64,000 nucleotides of DNA, taken from NCBI RefSeq assembly GCF_000739815.1, contig NZ_BBJJ01000014.1, positions 1-64,000 of the forward strand. The letters run 5' to 3'. The notes under the pieces were generated by a model that was not told the origin of the DNA, made no database searches, and saw nothing but the letters and a program-made list of their open reading frames with translations. Position 1 is the first letter of the stretch; each line of letters starts with the position of its first letter. Origin of the DNA: Paraburkholderia mimosarum LMG 23256 = NBRC 106338 (GTDB taxonomy: Bacteria; Pseudomonadota; Gammaproteobacteria; Burkholderiales; Burkholderiaceae). This document shows, one piece after another, positions 8,908-17,758 of this stretch. The translations under genes and the position numbers were made by a program.

Positions 8908-9562
8908 ATGTGCGCTATCGCGGCCTGATGAAGAACACGCAGCAATTGCATACGCTGTTCGCACTGAGCAATTTGTGGATGACGCGAACGACTGATGCGC
9001 GAGGCCACAGCATGGCGCAAGAGCCGCCCGAGCGGGCAGGCAATCGGCGCCTTTCCTTATGCCGACGTCGCGCTGCATTCGAGCCAGGTGCCGCACTGCT
9101 TGCGCCGCATCGGCTCTACGTTGATGGCTCAGTGCGGCGGAGTTCTGAGCAACGTCCTTAATCGTCATTTGCCGCAATAACAAATGTCGAAGAAGGAAAT
9201 AATTCCCGCGCGCGCGAGTGACCGTATTTTCAATAAAAAGTTTCGCGGGCATCGAATCGATTGATCGCCGGGCAATTCCATAATTGAACCGATTTCCACA
9301 ATAATCGAATCTTCACGCCGATCGGGCGTCGCGTCATTGCCACACGACCTATTCGATCCGATCGCCGGGTTACTCAATATTTCCCATTGAGTACAAAGAC
9401 TTAAGGCATAATAACCCGATATTTCCAGATTTCGCAAATAACTGTTACAGCCCTTGCTGGCCCGATTTAATCTGTTTGCCACGTAGACTTCCGCCGGGAT
9501 TGCGGGGGTGGCTCCAATACCCGGAGCCGCTTTAGCGCGGTCTGAATGTCATAAGGAAAGTC
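8908..9562. other. long intergenic region, AT-rich towards the porin
   Basis: About 655 bases without a supported gene. The right half (about 9180-9480) is clearly lower in GC than its surroundings and carries a dyad at 9371-9393. It most likely contains the porin promoter and a long leader. Short open frames here have no recognisable features. Confidence 0.55.
9371..9393. promoter_or_regulatory. perfect dyad upstream of porin
   Basis: TACTCAAT and ATTGAGTA form eight-base perfect arms around a seven-base spacer, about 170 bases before the porin start. It could be an operator or an RNA hairpin in the leader. No T-run follows on the plus strand. Confidence 0.4.
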
Positions 9563-10717
9563 ATGAAGAATACTTTGATTATCGCGGGCGTCCTCGGCGC
9601 ATTCGCAGCCTCGGCTCATGCACAAAGCAGCGTTACGCTCTACGGCGCGCTGGATGCGGGTATCGTCTACGCGAACAATGCAGGCGGCCACGCAGCATGG
9701 AACCAGGGTAGCGGCACCGTTGGCGACACGTACTTCGGCCTGAAGGGCAGCGAAGACCTCGGCAATGGCCTGCATGCGATCTTCACGTTGGAAAACGGCT
9801 TCAACCTCAACAACGGCAAGTACACCGAGAACGGCACGATGTTCAACCGTCAGGCGTTCGTCGGTCTGCAAAGCAACCAATTCGGCACGCTGACGCTCGG
9901 CCGCCAGTACGACTCGATGGTCGACTACCTCGGCCAGTTCTCGGAAGCAGGCCAGGGCTACGGCAACAACCTCGCCGCCCACCCGTTCGACAACGACAAC
10001 CTCGACCACTCGTTCTCGATCAAGAACTCGGTCAAGTACCAGAGCGTCAACTACCAGGGCTTCAAGTTCGGCGGCCTGTACGGCTTCAGCAACGACGCCG
10101 GCCAGTTCGCGAACAACCGCGCATGGAGCGTTGGCGCATCGTATGGCAACGGCCCGCTGAACTTCGCGGCTGCCTACCTGCAGATGAACAACACGCGCAG
10201 CGGCAACACGAACGGCGCGACTTCGGCATCGAACGGCAACAACTTCAACCTCTCGGCTGAAACCCAACGCACGTTCGGCGCAGGCGTGAACTACAACTAC
10301 GGTCCGGCGACGGTCGGCTTCGTGTGGACGCACACGCAGTACCAGAACCTGATCGCCGGCGGCCAGGGCGGCAACACGTTCTCGATCCCGACGGGCTCGA
10401 ACCTTCGCCTCGACAACTTCGAGCTGAACGGCGCGTACGCGCTCACGCCGGCTCTCGCGCTGAACGCGTCGTACACGTACACGGACGGCAAGGCCACGGG
10501 TTCGAACGGCGGCGGCGATCCGAAGTGGCACACCGTTTCGCTGACGGCTGACTACTCGCTCTCGAAGCGCACCGACGTCTACGCAGGCGCCGTGTACCAG
10601 CACGCTTCGGGCCAGCTCGGCAACCTCGGCACGAACGTCGCAATGATCAACACGCTGTCGCCTTCGACCACGCAGAACCAGGTCGCCGGAACGGTGGGTC
10701 TGCGTCACCGCTTCTAA
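9563..10717 (+). CDS. outer-membrane porin (Gram-negative porin family)
   Basis: The 384-residue protein starts with a Sec signal peptide (MKNTLIIAGVLGAFAASAHA), followed by the mature start QSSVTLYGALDAG. It ends VGLRHRF, with the terminal Phe needed for BAM assembly. The LGRQYDSMVDY and NSVKYQS segments are typical of 16-strand trimeric porins of Burkholderiales (OmpC-like). AAGGA precedes the start. Unusually Asn-rich extracellular loops are visible. It is monocistronic, with hairpins downstream. Confidence 0.95.
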   Translation: MKNTLIIAGVLGAFAASAHAQSSVTLYGALDAGIVYANNAGGHAAWNQGSGTVGDTYFGLKGSEDLGNGLHAIFTLENGFNLNNGKYTENGTMFNRQAFVGLQSNQFGTLTLGRQYDSMVDYLGQFSEAGQGYGNNLAAHPFDNDNLDHSFSIKNSVKYQSVNYQGFKFGGLYGFSNDAGQFANNRAWSVGASYGNGPLNFAAAYLQMNNTRSGNTNGATSASNGNNFNLSAETQRTFGAGVNYNYGPATVGFVWTHTQYQNLIAGGQGGNTFSIPTGSNLRLDNFELNGAYALTPALALNASYTYTDGKATGSNGGGDPKWHTVSLTADYSLSKRTDVYAGAVYQHASGQLGNLGTNVAMINTLSPSTTQNQVAGTVGLRHRF

Positions 10718-10748
10718 GCATTCTTTGCTCGCTCCCTGTCGGAGCGAC

Positions 10749-10789
10749 GAAGCGTGCGGACCCGATCGGCCGGTCGGGTTCCGCGCTTC
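10749..10789 (+). terminator. hairpin after porin
   Basis: Imperfect long dyad: GAAGCG, CGGA and CCGA blocks pair with TCGG, TCCG and CGCTTC. It lies 31 bases after the porin stop. It lacks a T-run, so it may slow or protect the transcript rather than terminate it. Confidence 0.45.
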
Positions 10790-10823
10790 ACGCGGGCCAG
10801 TCCCGCAGTTTCAATTGCTTTCT

Positions 10824-10896
10824 ACCTGAAGCACGACCGGTTCGCGGTGCGTTGCGCGCTCATGAGGTGCGCAACGCCTGCGAACCGGTTTTTTTT
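10824..10896 (+). terminator. repeat element copy A: strong intrinsic terminator
   Basis: The left arm begins ACCGGTTCGC at 10836 and the right arm ends GCGAACCGGT at 10889. The inner stem pairs GCGTTGCGC with GCGCAACGC, and eight Ts follow (10889-10896). It is preceded by ACCTGAAGCACG. Nearly identical sequence recurs at 29.2 kb and, truncated, at 22.1 kb. It probably terminates the porin transcript. Confidence 0.8.
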
Positions 10897-11071
10897 GGTT
10901 CTTCGCAGCGGCGTTGCGACGTCGTTATGCAGCCACGGCGCGCGGCCTGTCATCCTTCTGGTCGATGCCGTGCACGAGGCCATCTGCATAGAGTGAGGGT
11001 CGCGCCGCCTTCGCCACGGGCAACGGGTTCGGCGCACCCGTTCGACGAGCCAGCCAGGAGCCCAGCCCATC

Positions 11072-11941
11072 ATGTCGCAACCCGTATTCATCCAGGTCGG
11101 CGCGCTTGCCGAAGGATTCGCCCCCGCGAGCCACATTCTTCAACCCGTGAACGATCTCGAAGGGCGCACTTTCGCGCTGCATTTCGACGACGGCGGCGCT
11201 GACACGCTGCATTTCGCGGGTGCGCAGAGCGTCGAAGTCGAACGCACGCTCAGAGGCGCGACGATGCCGGCGCAGCCGCGCGAACGGCATCCGTGCCGCG
11301 TGACGTCGGTGCGCGACGGCATTTATCTGGTCGACTATCTCGGCGCCGACGAGCGCCTGTGCGACGACGAAGGCAAGCTGCGCCCGGCCGCCACCAGCTA
11401 CGTGCTCGACATACGCCGGCACCTTTGCACGGCTGTAACCGGCACGCTGCCGAGTGAAGCGGAAACCCATATCGACGCCTTCACGCGTGTACAACGCGGT
11501 CTGGAGCTCACGGGCGTGCAGGCGCGGCTTCGTCACGGCCGCATCGGCGCGCGAGGCACGCCGTCCGTATCGCAAGCGCCGTTGCATGCCCCGACGCGCG
11601 AACTCATCGGCATGCGTAATCTCTACGCTTATAGCGCGACCGAGTGCTACGAACACATTTATCTCAACGACAACTTCTACGCGTGGCAATGTCTCTCGGG
11701 CGTCGAAGCAGGGCTCGCCGACGTGGACCGCTGTCATATGATCGGCATCGACACGCAGCTCTACCTGTTCGTGTGGCGCGAGAAGATCGTGCCTACGCTC
11801 GGCGTGGTGATGATCGATCTCGAACGCATGAAGACCGATGGCAAGATATTCGGCTACCAGGGCAGCCGCTTCGATGCGCTCTCGAACTTTCCGGTCGGCG
11901 CGCATGCCCAGGTGCTCAACGTGACGCGCTATCCGTCATGA
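11072..11941 (+). CDS. moaF: MoaF family protein (monoamine-regulon type)
   Basis: The 289-residue protein carries the MoaF C-terminal signature: ATECYEHIYLNDNFYAWQCL, then DRCHMIGIDTQLYLFVWREK and TLGVVMIDLERMKTDGKIFGY. An N-terminal MoaF-like domain occupies about residues 1-110. Family members were named from the Klebsiella monoamine regulon, where moaF sits beside an SDR gene. Despite the name this is not a molybdenum-cofactor enzyme of known reaction. AGGAG lies ten bases upstream of the start. The stop overlaps the next SDR gene by ATGA, so the two are translationally coupled. The enzymatic role is undetermined. Confidence 0.88.
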   Translation: MSQPVFIQVGALAEGFAPASHILQPVNDLEGRTFALHFDDGGADTLHFAGAQSVEVERTLRGATMPAQPRERHPCRVTSVRDGIYLVDYLGADERLCDDEGKLRPAATSYVLDIRRHLCTAVTGTLPSEAETHIDAFTRVQRGLELTGVQARLRHGRIGARGTPSVSQAPLHAPTRELIGMRNLYAYSATECYEHIYLNDNFYAWQCLSGVEAGLADVDRCHMIGIDTQLYLFVWREKIVPTLGVVMIDLERMKTDGKIFGYQGSRFDALSNFPVGAHAQVLNVTRYPS

Positions 11942-12744
11942 CCGGCGCAACGTCGTACTCCCACGATTTCGAAGGCAAGACGGTGCTCGTGACAGGCGGC
12001 GCGCAGGGCATCGGGCGCGGCATCGCCCTGGCGTTCGTGCGGTGCGGCGCGAGCGTCGCGCTCGCCGATCTTCAGGCGAATGTCGCGTGCGACTGGCTCG
12101 CGCTCGAATGCGCTCGCGACGAACCAGAAGGGCCGACGTATCGCGTCTATGAAGTGGATCTTGCGAGGCGCGAGGAAGCCGTAGACCTGATCGGGCGCGT
12201 CGAGGCCGACTTCGGCCGGCTCGACGTGCTCGTGCACAATGCGGCGTATTTTCCGCTCACGCCGTTCGACGCCATCACGCCCGCTATCCTCGAGCGCACG
12301 CTGGCCGTCAATCTGTGCGCGGCTTTCTGGCTCACGCAGGCCGCCACGCCCGCGTTCGTGCGCCAGGGCGGCGGCCGGGTGCTCGTGACGTCGTCGGTGA
12401 CGGGGCCGCGCGTGGCGTACCCGGGGCTCGCGCACTACGCGGCGTCCAAGGCCGGCGTCAACGGCTTTATCCGCGCGGCGGCGCTCGAGCTGGCGCCGCT
12501 CGGGGTCACGGTGAATGGCGTCGAGCCCGGCATGATCCGCACGCCTGCCATGGAGAACCTCGGCGACGCCGCGTTGTGCGGGCACATTGCCCGCGCGGTG
12601 CCGCTCGGGCGTCTTGGCGAGCCGCGCGATATCGCTGGCGCGATGCTCTACCTCGCGTCGGAGCATGCCGCTTATGTAACGGGCCAGACGATCGTGGTGG
12701 ATGGCGGCGCGACGCTGCCCGAAGCGTCCGCTGCGTTCGCGTGA
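11938..12744 (+). CDS. short-chain dehydrogenase coupled to moaF
   Basis: The ATG overlaps the moaF stop by four bases. The 268-residue classical SDR has TGGAQGIG (19-26), NAA near 101 in place of NNAG, Ser152/153, Tyr167 and Lys171 (YAASK), and a C-terminal GQTIVVDGGATLP. ALADLQ after strand 2 suggests NAD(H). The neighbour relation to moaF mirrors moaE/moaF of the monoamine regulon. It probably reduces or oxidises an aldehyde/alcohol or keto intermediate of amine catabolism (inference). Confidence 0.88.
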   Translation: MTGATSYSHDFEGKTVLVTGGAQGIGRGIALAFVRCGASVALADLQANVACDWLALECARDEPEGPTYRVYEVDLARREEAVDLIGRVEADFGRLDVLVHNAAYFPLTPFDAITPAILERTLAVNLCAAFWLTQAATPAFVRQGGGRVLVTSSVTGPRVAYPGLAHYAASKAGVNGFIRAAALELAPLGVTVNGVEPGMIRTPAMENLGDAALCGHIARAVPLGRLGEPRDIAGAMLYLASEHAAYVTGQTIVVDGGATLPEASAAFA

Positions 12745-12787
12745 CGGTACGTGGCTTCGAGGCGGCCGCAAGCCGCACTGAGGCGAC

Positions 12788-13579
12788 TCACAGGTGGCCG
12801 AAGGCGAGCGTCGGCACGTCGACGATCGACGAGCCGCCGTCCGCGACGATCGCGGCCCCGGTCACGATCGATGCGGCAGGCGACGCGAGGAACGCACACA
12901 CGGCGGCAATTTCGTCGGCGCTCGCGGCGCGCCGCAACGGCACATCGGCGCAGACGCGCGCATAGGCTTCGTCGAGCGTATCGCCGTAGCGTGCGATGAG
13001 GGGCTGCATTTCCTCGTCGGCCATCGGCGTTCGCACCCAGCCGGGGCAGACGGCATTCACGCGCACGCCATGCGGGCCGTAGTCGCGCGCCAGCGAGCGC
13101 GTCAGGCCGAGCAGGGCATGCTTGGCCGTGGTGTAGCCGCACACATCCGGGCCTGCCGCGAGCGATGCGATCGAGGCGACCAGCACGATCGCGCCGCGGC
13201 ACGCGATCAATTGCGGCAGGCACGCGCGCGCGCTGACGAACGCGGTGTCGAGGTTCGTGCGCATCGCGGCGGCCCATGCCGTGTCGGCGGTTTCGGTCGC
13301 GCGGCCCGCGCCGAGGCCGCCCGCGCATGCGATCAACGCGCTGATGCCGCCATCCAGTTTTGCCGTGATGCGCGTCCAGTCGGCGGCGCTCGCAGCGTCA
13401 CCTTCGAGGACGAGGCCGCCAGTCTCGGCTGCGACGCGCTCGAGCGGCGCACGCCTGCGGCCGACCAGCGCGACGCGTGCGCCCTGGGCGGCGAAGCGCC
13501 GCGCACACGCTTCACCGATGCCGGTGCCGGCTCCCGTAATGACGACGTGGCCCAAGCCGGCCGCGGAGGGGTAGTTCAT
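12788..13579 (-). CDS. short-chain dehydrogenase/reductase
   Basis: The start at 13579 is preferred over the upstream in-frame ATG at 13651 because AGGAG lies six bases before it. The 263-residue SDR has TGAGTGIG (15-22), CAGG instead of NNAG, Ser136/139, Tyr149 and Lys153 (YTTAK), and the C-terminal TGAAIVADGG. LVGRRR after strand 2 suggests NADP(H). It converges on the previous SDR with 43 bases between stops and diverges from the LuxR gene. Confidence 0.88.
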   Translation of the reverse strand: MNYPSAAGLGHVVITGAGTGIGEACARRFAAQGARVALVGRRRAPLERVAAETGGLVLEGDAASAADWTRITAKLDGGISALIACAGGLGAGRATETADTAWAAAMRTNLDTAFVSARACLPQLIACRGAIVLVASIASLAAGPDVCGYTTAKHALLGLTRSLARDYGPHGVRVNAVCPGWVRTPMADEEMQPLIARYGDTLDEAYARVCADVPLRRAASADEIAAVCAFLASPAASIVTGAAIVADGGSSIVDVPTLAFGHL

Positions 13580-13767
13580 GGGGCGCTCCTGGGGGTGTCG
13601 ATGAACATGGGGCGAGCATAGGCAATGCGCGCGCAGCGGCCTATCGAGCAAAAGGATGACAAGGCGCGCCGCCTCCGTCGCGCGCCGTTTGCCGAATAGC
13701 GCTCACGCCGTGCGAACGCTCGTGCGTAGCATCGAACGTCTGTCGCGCGGGAACAGGAGGACCGGTC

Positions 13768-14460
13768 ATGCAGAGCAATACGCAAGGCAATGCAGCGCTC
13801 GAGGCGGCGGTCGCCACGATCGCGGGACTCTTGCGGCCCGGCGCGGTGGTTTTCTATCGCATCGGCGCGGATCATGCACCGTCGGGGTTCGAGCTGTTCG
13901 GGCTCGCGGAGTCGATGCATCGAACCTGGCTGCAACGCTATTGCGCGCTCGATCCCATGCATCCTTCGCGCAGCGTGCAGCAGCGCGGCAACGTGCTCAC
14001 GCTCGACGGCGAGCTGCCTGCAGCGCTGCGTGAAGCTTCGGCCTACTGGCTGCACTTTCTGAAGCCTTACAGGGTGGTCGACGTCATGGAAGTGCTGTTG
14101 CGTGAAGAGGGTCGTGCGGCCGCGGCATTCTCGCTGCTGCGCTTCGCGCCCGACGCGCCCTTCAGTGCCTGCGATATCGAGCGCATGCACGTACTCCAGC
14201 CGCTGCTCGAAGTCGCGTTGGCAGCCACATGGGGCAGCGAGCCCGCCATGCACGCGCCGCGGCACGGGACGAGCCTCGCGCCGTGCCTCACGCATCGCGA
14301 GGAACAGATTGCCCGGCTGGTACGCAGGGGCCTTTCCAACAAGGCGATCGCGCGCGAGCTCGACCTTTCGCCGCCGACGGTCAAGACCCATCTGCTGCGG
14401 ATGTTTCGTAAGCTGGGCGTGTCGAGCCGCACCGAACTGGTCGGTGCGTTGTTCCTGTAA
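13768..14460 (+). CDS. LuxR-family transcriptional regulator
   Basis: The 230-residue protein has a C-terminal LuxR/NarL helix-turn-helix (about 168-225) with LTHREEQIARLVRRGLSNK and LSPPTVKTHLLRMFRKLG. The N-terminal ~150 residues lack a receiver aspartate pattern, so it is a solo regulator rather than a response regulator. AGGAGG precedes the ATG. It is divergent from the SDR at 12788-13579 and upstream of the permease and porin, so it is a candidate activator of this locus. Confidence 0.9.
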   Translation: MQSNTQGNAALEAAVATIAGLLRPGAVVFYRIGADHAPSGFELFGLAESMHRTWLQRYCALDPMHPSRSVQQRGNVLTLDGELPAALREASAYWLHFLKPYRVVDVMEVLLREEGRAAAAFSLLRFAPDAPFSACDIERMHVLQPLLEVALAATWGSEPAMHAPRHGTSLAPCLTHREEQIARLVRRGLSNKAIARELDLSPPTVKTHLLRMFRKLGVSSRTELVGALFL

Positions 14461-14665
14461 AGGCATACTTCGGCTTCGTGCCTCGGCGCGTGTCTCCGCA
14501 CAAACCCTGGCTTTTCCGCTTTACCCGCGCGGGTTGCCAATTTGTGCTGCCGGACTTCATTTTTGGCCTTCTACATTGCGTCCCAGCGGCGCGTTGTCGC
14601 ACACGCCTTCGGCGTATGGCAGCAGCCTCAACGGACACAAGAGCGGCTTAATGGAGAGAGAGCGA

Positions 14666-16114
14666 ATGAACGTCATAGCGGAACCAGCATCCTCGACCGA
14701 GCTGCGCAAAGGCGCACTCGGGTTGGGTTTTATCGTCTTTTTCGTGATTTCCGCAGCCGGCCCGCTGGTGGCGATCGCGGGTGGCTTCCCGCTCGGCATC
14801 ATGCTGGGCAATGGCGCCGGCACACCCGCGCTCCTGATCGCGACGGTCGCAATCCTCCTGATGTTTGCGTCCGGCTACACGGCCATGTCCCGTCACATCA
14901 CCAATGCGGGCGGCTTTTACGCGTTCACGGCGCGTGGTTTGGGCGGCACGGCGGGTGGGGCCGCGGCATTGCTGGCGCTGCTCGGCTACAACACGATGCA
15001 GATCGGTCTGTATGGCATGTTCGGCGCCGTCTCAGCGGGCTTTCTCAGCATGCATCTGGGTATCGACGTGCCGTGGTGGGCGTGTTCGCTCGCTGCGATG
15101 GCGAGCATTGCCTTGCTGGGCTATCGTCAGATCGATCTCTCCGCGAAGGTGCTCTCGTTGCTGGTCATGGGCGAATACGTGGTCGTGCTGATTCTAGACC
15201 TGGCCATTCTGAAAGCGGGCGGCGCACACGGTATCGACACGGTTTCCTTCAGGCCGCATGTGTTCATGGCCGGATCGCCCGCAATCGGTTTTCTGTTCTG
15301 CTTTGCGAGCTTCATTGGCTTCGAGGCCACGACGATCTATAGCGAAGAAGCAAAAGACCCGAAGCGAACCGTGCCGCTGGCGACGTATATTTCCGTACTC
15401 CTGATCGGTGCCTTCTATGCATTTTCGGTCTGGTGCATGATCATCGGCGCAGGCAGCACTGACGTGGTGAAGACGCTCACGGCACTCCCGGACCCCACGA
15501 CCTTCCTTTATTCGCTCTCGAGCCGCTACGCCAACGCAACGCTCACCGACGCGATGAGTGTGCTCTTCATCACGAGTGTGTACGCCGGTTTGCTGGCCTT
15601 CCATAATTCCGCGGCGCGATATTTTTACGCAACGGGCCGCGAAGGTCTGCTGCCTGCCCGGCTCGGCCGCACCCACCCGGTGCATGGCAGCCCGCACGCG
15701 GGATCGGTGATGCAGACTGCGCTCGCTGCGGCTGTCGTCCTGTTCTTTATCGTCGCCAGGGCCGATCCCGTGCTGACGCTCTTCTCCTGGCTCACGAACG
15801 TCGCGACGTTGTGCATCATCGCGCTGATGGCCTTGTCTTCGGCAGCGGTCATGGCGTTCTTCAGCCGGCAGCCGGCGAGGGAGGAGAGCACCCTGCGCGT
15901 TGGGTTCCTCCCGCTTGTCTCCGGTGTTGCGCTGGGCGCGGTACTGGTTCTGGCCATCGTCAATTTCCCGACGCTCACGGGAGCGGGTCCGCTGCTTTCC
16001 TACTCCCTCACGGCGCTGCTGCCCATATTTGCCGTGCTTGGCGTGGTTGCGGCCTCCCGTCTGAAACGACGCGACCCGCGGGCGTTCGCGCAACTCGGCA
16101 GCTCGAAGCTCTGA
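14666..16114 (+). CDS. APC-superfamily amino acid/amine permease
   Basis: The ATG at 14666 is chosen over 14651 because GGAGAGAGAG lies just before it. The 482-residue inner-membrane protein has about twelve hydrophobic segments. The first helix region has the APC motif FFVISAAGPLVAIAGGFPLG, and the sixth segment FASFIGFEATTIYSEEAKDP is characteristic of APC transporters. It likely imports an amine or amino acid by proton symport. The gene lies between the LuxR regulator and a porin, a typical uptake pairing. Confidence 0.9.
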   Translation: MNVIAEPASSTELRKGALGLGFIVFFVISAAGPLVAIAGGFPLGIMLGNGAGTPALLIATVAILLMFASGYTAMSRHITNAGGFYAFTARGLGGTAGGAAALLALLGYNTMQIGLYGMFGAVSAGFLSMHLGIDVPWWACSLAAMASIALLGYRQIDLSAKVLSLLVMGEYVVVLILDLAILKAGGAHGIDTVSFRPHVFMAGSPAIGFLFCFASFIGFEATTIYSEEAKDPKRTVPLATYISVLLIGAFYAFSVWCMIIGAGSTDVVKTLTALPDPTTFLYSLSSRYANATLTDAMSVLFITSVYAGLLAFHNSAARYFYATGREGLLPARLGRTHPVHGSPHAGSVMQTALAAAVVLFFIVARADPVLTLFSWLTNVATLCIIALMALSSAAVMAFFSRQPAREESTLRVGFLPLVSGVALGAVLVLAIVNFPTLTGAGPLLSYSLTALLPIFAVLGVVAASRLKRRDPRAFAQLGSSKL

Positions 16115-16124
16115 TTCACCCGTC

Positions 16125-16157
16125 CGCCTGGGGGGCGCCGGCGCGCGCACCCAGGCG
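16125..16157 (+). terminator. hairpin between permease and porin
   Basis: CGCCTGGG pairs with CCCAGGCG around a GC-rich 17-base loop in the 67-base gap. There is no T-run, so partial attenuation or RNA stabilisation is more likely than full termination. Confidence 0.4.
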
Positions 16158-16181
16158 ACGCCAACCAACTACAAAACGACC

Positions 16182-17393
16182 ATGAAACGCGAAATCTCCA
16201 TCAATTCATTAGTGATACTAACCGCTGGAGTATGCGGCAGTGCGTATGCACAAAGCAGCGTAACGCTTTATGGAACTGTCGACGCCGGTGTGATCTATTC
16301 GACCAACCAGCAGGTGACGCATGCGGACGGCTCGGTGAGCGGCGGTCATGCGGTTCAGATGAGCGGCGGCAATCTCGTGCCGTCGCGTTGGGGGCTGATG
16401 GGCTCTGAAGACCTGGGCGGCGGTATTAAAGCGACGTTCGCCCTCGAAAATCAGTTCCTGACCGGGACGGGCGCCATGCTGCAAAGCGGTGCGCTATTCA
16501 GCCGGCAAGCGTGGGTAGGTCTGGGCGATGAACGCTTCGGCACGCTCACAGCGGGTCGCCAATACGATTCGTATTCCGATTTCCTCGGCGTGTACGCCTC
16601 GAGCAATAGCTGGGCAACCTTGTACGGCGCTCATATCGGCGATGTCGACAATCTCAACGAGGCCTTCAACTTCAACAACGCGCTCAAATTCACGAGCGCG
16701 AACTTTGGCGGATTCACGTTCGGGGGAACGTTCAGTTTCGGCGGACAGGCGGGGGATTTCGCGGCGAAGCGTGGTTACGCGCTTGCCGCTGCATACAATC
16801 AGGGCCCGTTTTCGCTCAGTGCCGGCTATCTGTCGTTGAACCAGCCTTTAGACGCAGCCCTTGGCGGGAAAACCGGCTACATCGGCGACTTCGCCTGCAG
16901 TAACGCGGCCGCGCAGTATTGCCAGCTGCAAAATGCGCAATCGCTGAAGGCATGGGGCGTGGGCGGCTCGGTCGCAATCGACAAGCTGACGCTTGCGCTG
17001 GTGTATACGCACACGCGCCTTGAAGACAGCCAGTATTTCGCCAGCGCGACGAACCCGGTCGGCTCCGATGTTTCTTTCGATATCGCCGAACTGAACGCCG
17101 TCTACAACCTGAGTCCCGAGTGGACGTTCGGCGCGGCATACCTCTTCAACAATGCGAAAGTGAGCGGCGGGAGTTCGACACGCTTCCACCAGATCAATCT
17201 TGGCGCCAACTACGCACTGTCGAAAAGGACGGCGCTGTACATGGTGGCCATTGCCCAGAAGTCATCGGGCGCGGGCCTCGGCGTCGACCCGGCTACCGGC
17301 GCCAATACGAATTACGCGCAGATCCCCAATCTCGTGAACAGCAATTCCGACCGGCAGTTGGCCGTGATAGCTGGTGTGCGCGTGAACTTCTAG
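16182..17393 (+). CDS. outer-membrane porin
   Basis: The 403-residue porin has a signal peptide ending SAYA, the mature start QSSVTLYGTVDAG, the segment LTAGRQYDSYSDF and a C-terminal VRVNF. An extra pair of cysteines (DFACSNAAAQYCQL, about residue 245) may form a loop disulfide. It lies 67 bases after the permease and probably provides outer-membrane entry for the same substrate (inference). Confidence 0.95.
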   Translation: MKREISINSLVILTAGVCGSAYAQSSVTLYGTVDAGVIYSTNQQVTHADGSVSGGHAVQMSGGNLVPSRWGLMGSEDLGGGIKATFALENQFLTGTGAMLQSGALFSRQAWVGLGDERFGTLTAGRQYDSYSDFLGVYASSNSWATLYGAHIGDVDNLNEAFNFNNALKFTSANFGGFTFGGTFSFGGQAGDFAAKRGYALAAAYNQGPFSLSAGYLSLNQPLDAALGGKTGYIGDFACSNAAAQYCQLQNAQSLKAWGVGGSVAIDKLTLALVYTHTRLEDSQYFASATNPVGSDVSFDIAELNAVYNLSPEWTFGAAYLFNNAKVSGGSSTRFHQINLGANYALSKRTALYMVAIAQKSSGAGLGVDPATGANTNYAQIPNLVNSNSDRQLAVIAGVRVNF

Positions 17394-17758
17394 GCGGAGT
17401 GGTTTGGGTATGCGCTGCCCGCCAGGGCGGGGCGGTCGCCGCGTCGGGCCGGGCAGGGTGCTCTTCCGGCGTTAGCCCAGGTCGCGGCGCGATGATGACC
17501 TTTGCATCAGGTGATGTGCCCCTTCGGACCGCAGGGTATCCGCACTATCCCTAAGCCCTCCATTGCTTGCCGATCTGTGCTGACGGTCGCCATTTCCGGA
17601 CGCGTAAAGTACTTCGAGCGTTCGCGATAGCGGCGGCAGGCACTGAGGGAGACTCAGCCTCGGCGCGACGATCATGGAACGGTGGGAGCAGACGCCGGGC
17701 TGGTCCGGTTGATTAATGAAATGCGTTCTGACGCGACAACGCGCGAGCGGGAAATACG
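17394..17758. other. intergenic region before FAD oxidase
   Basis: About 365 bases with no supported gene. It should hold the porin terminator and the promoter for the oxidase-cupin-dehydrogenase genes. GGGAA lies a few bases before the oxidase ATG. No clear dyad was found. Confidence 0.5.

Noticed and set aside
8995-9180. 61-codon plus-strand frame in the porin upstream region
   Set aside because: No ribosome site, no recognisable feature, and overlapping competing frames.
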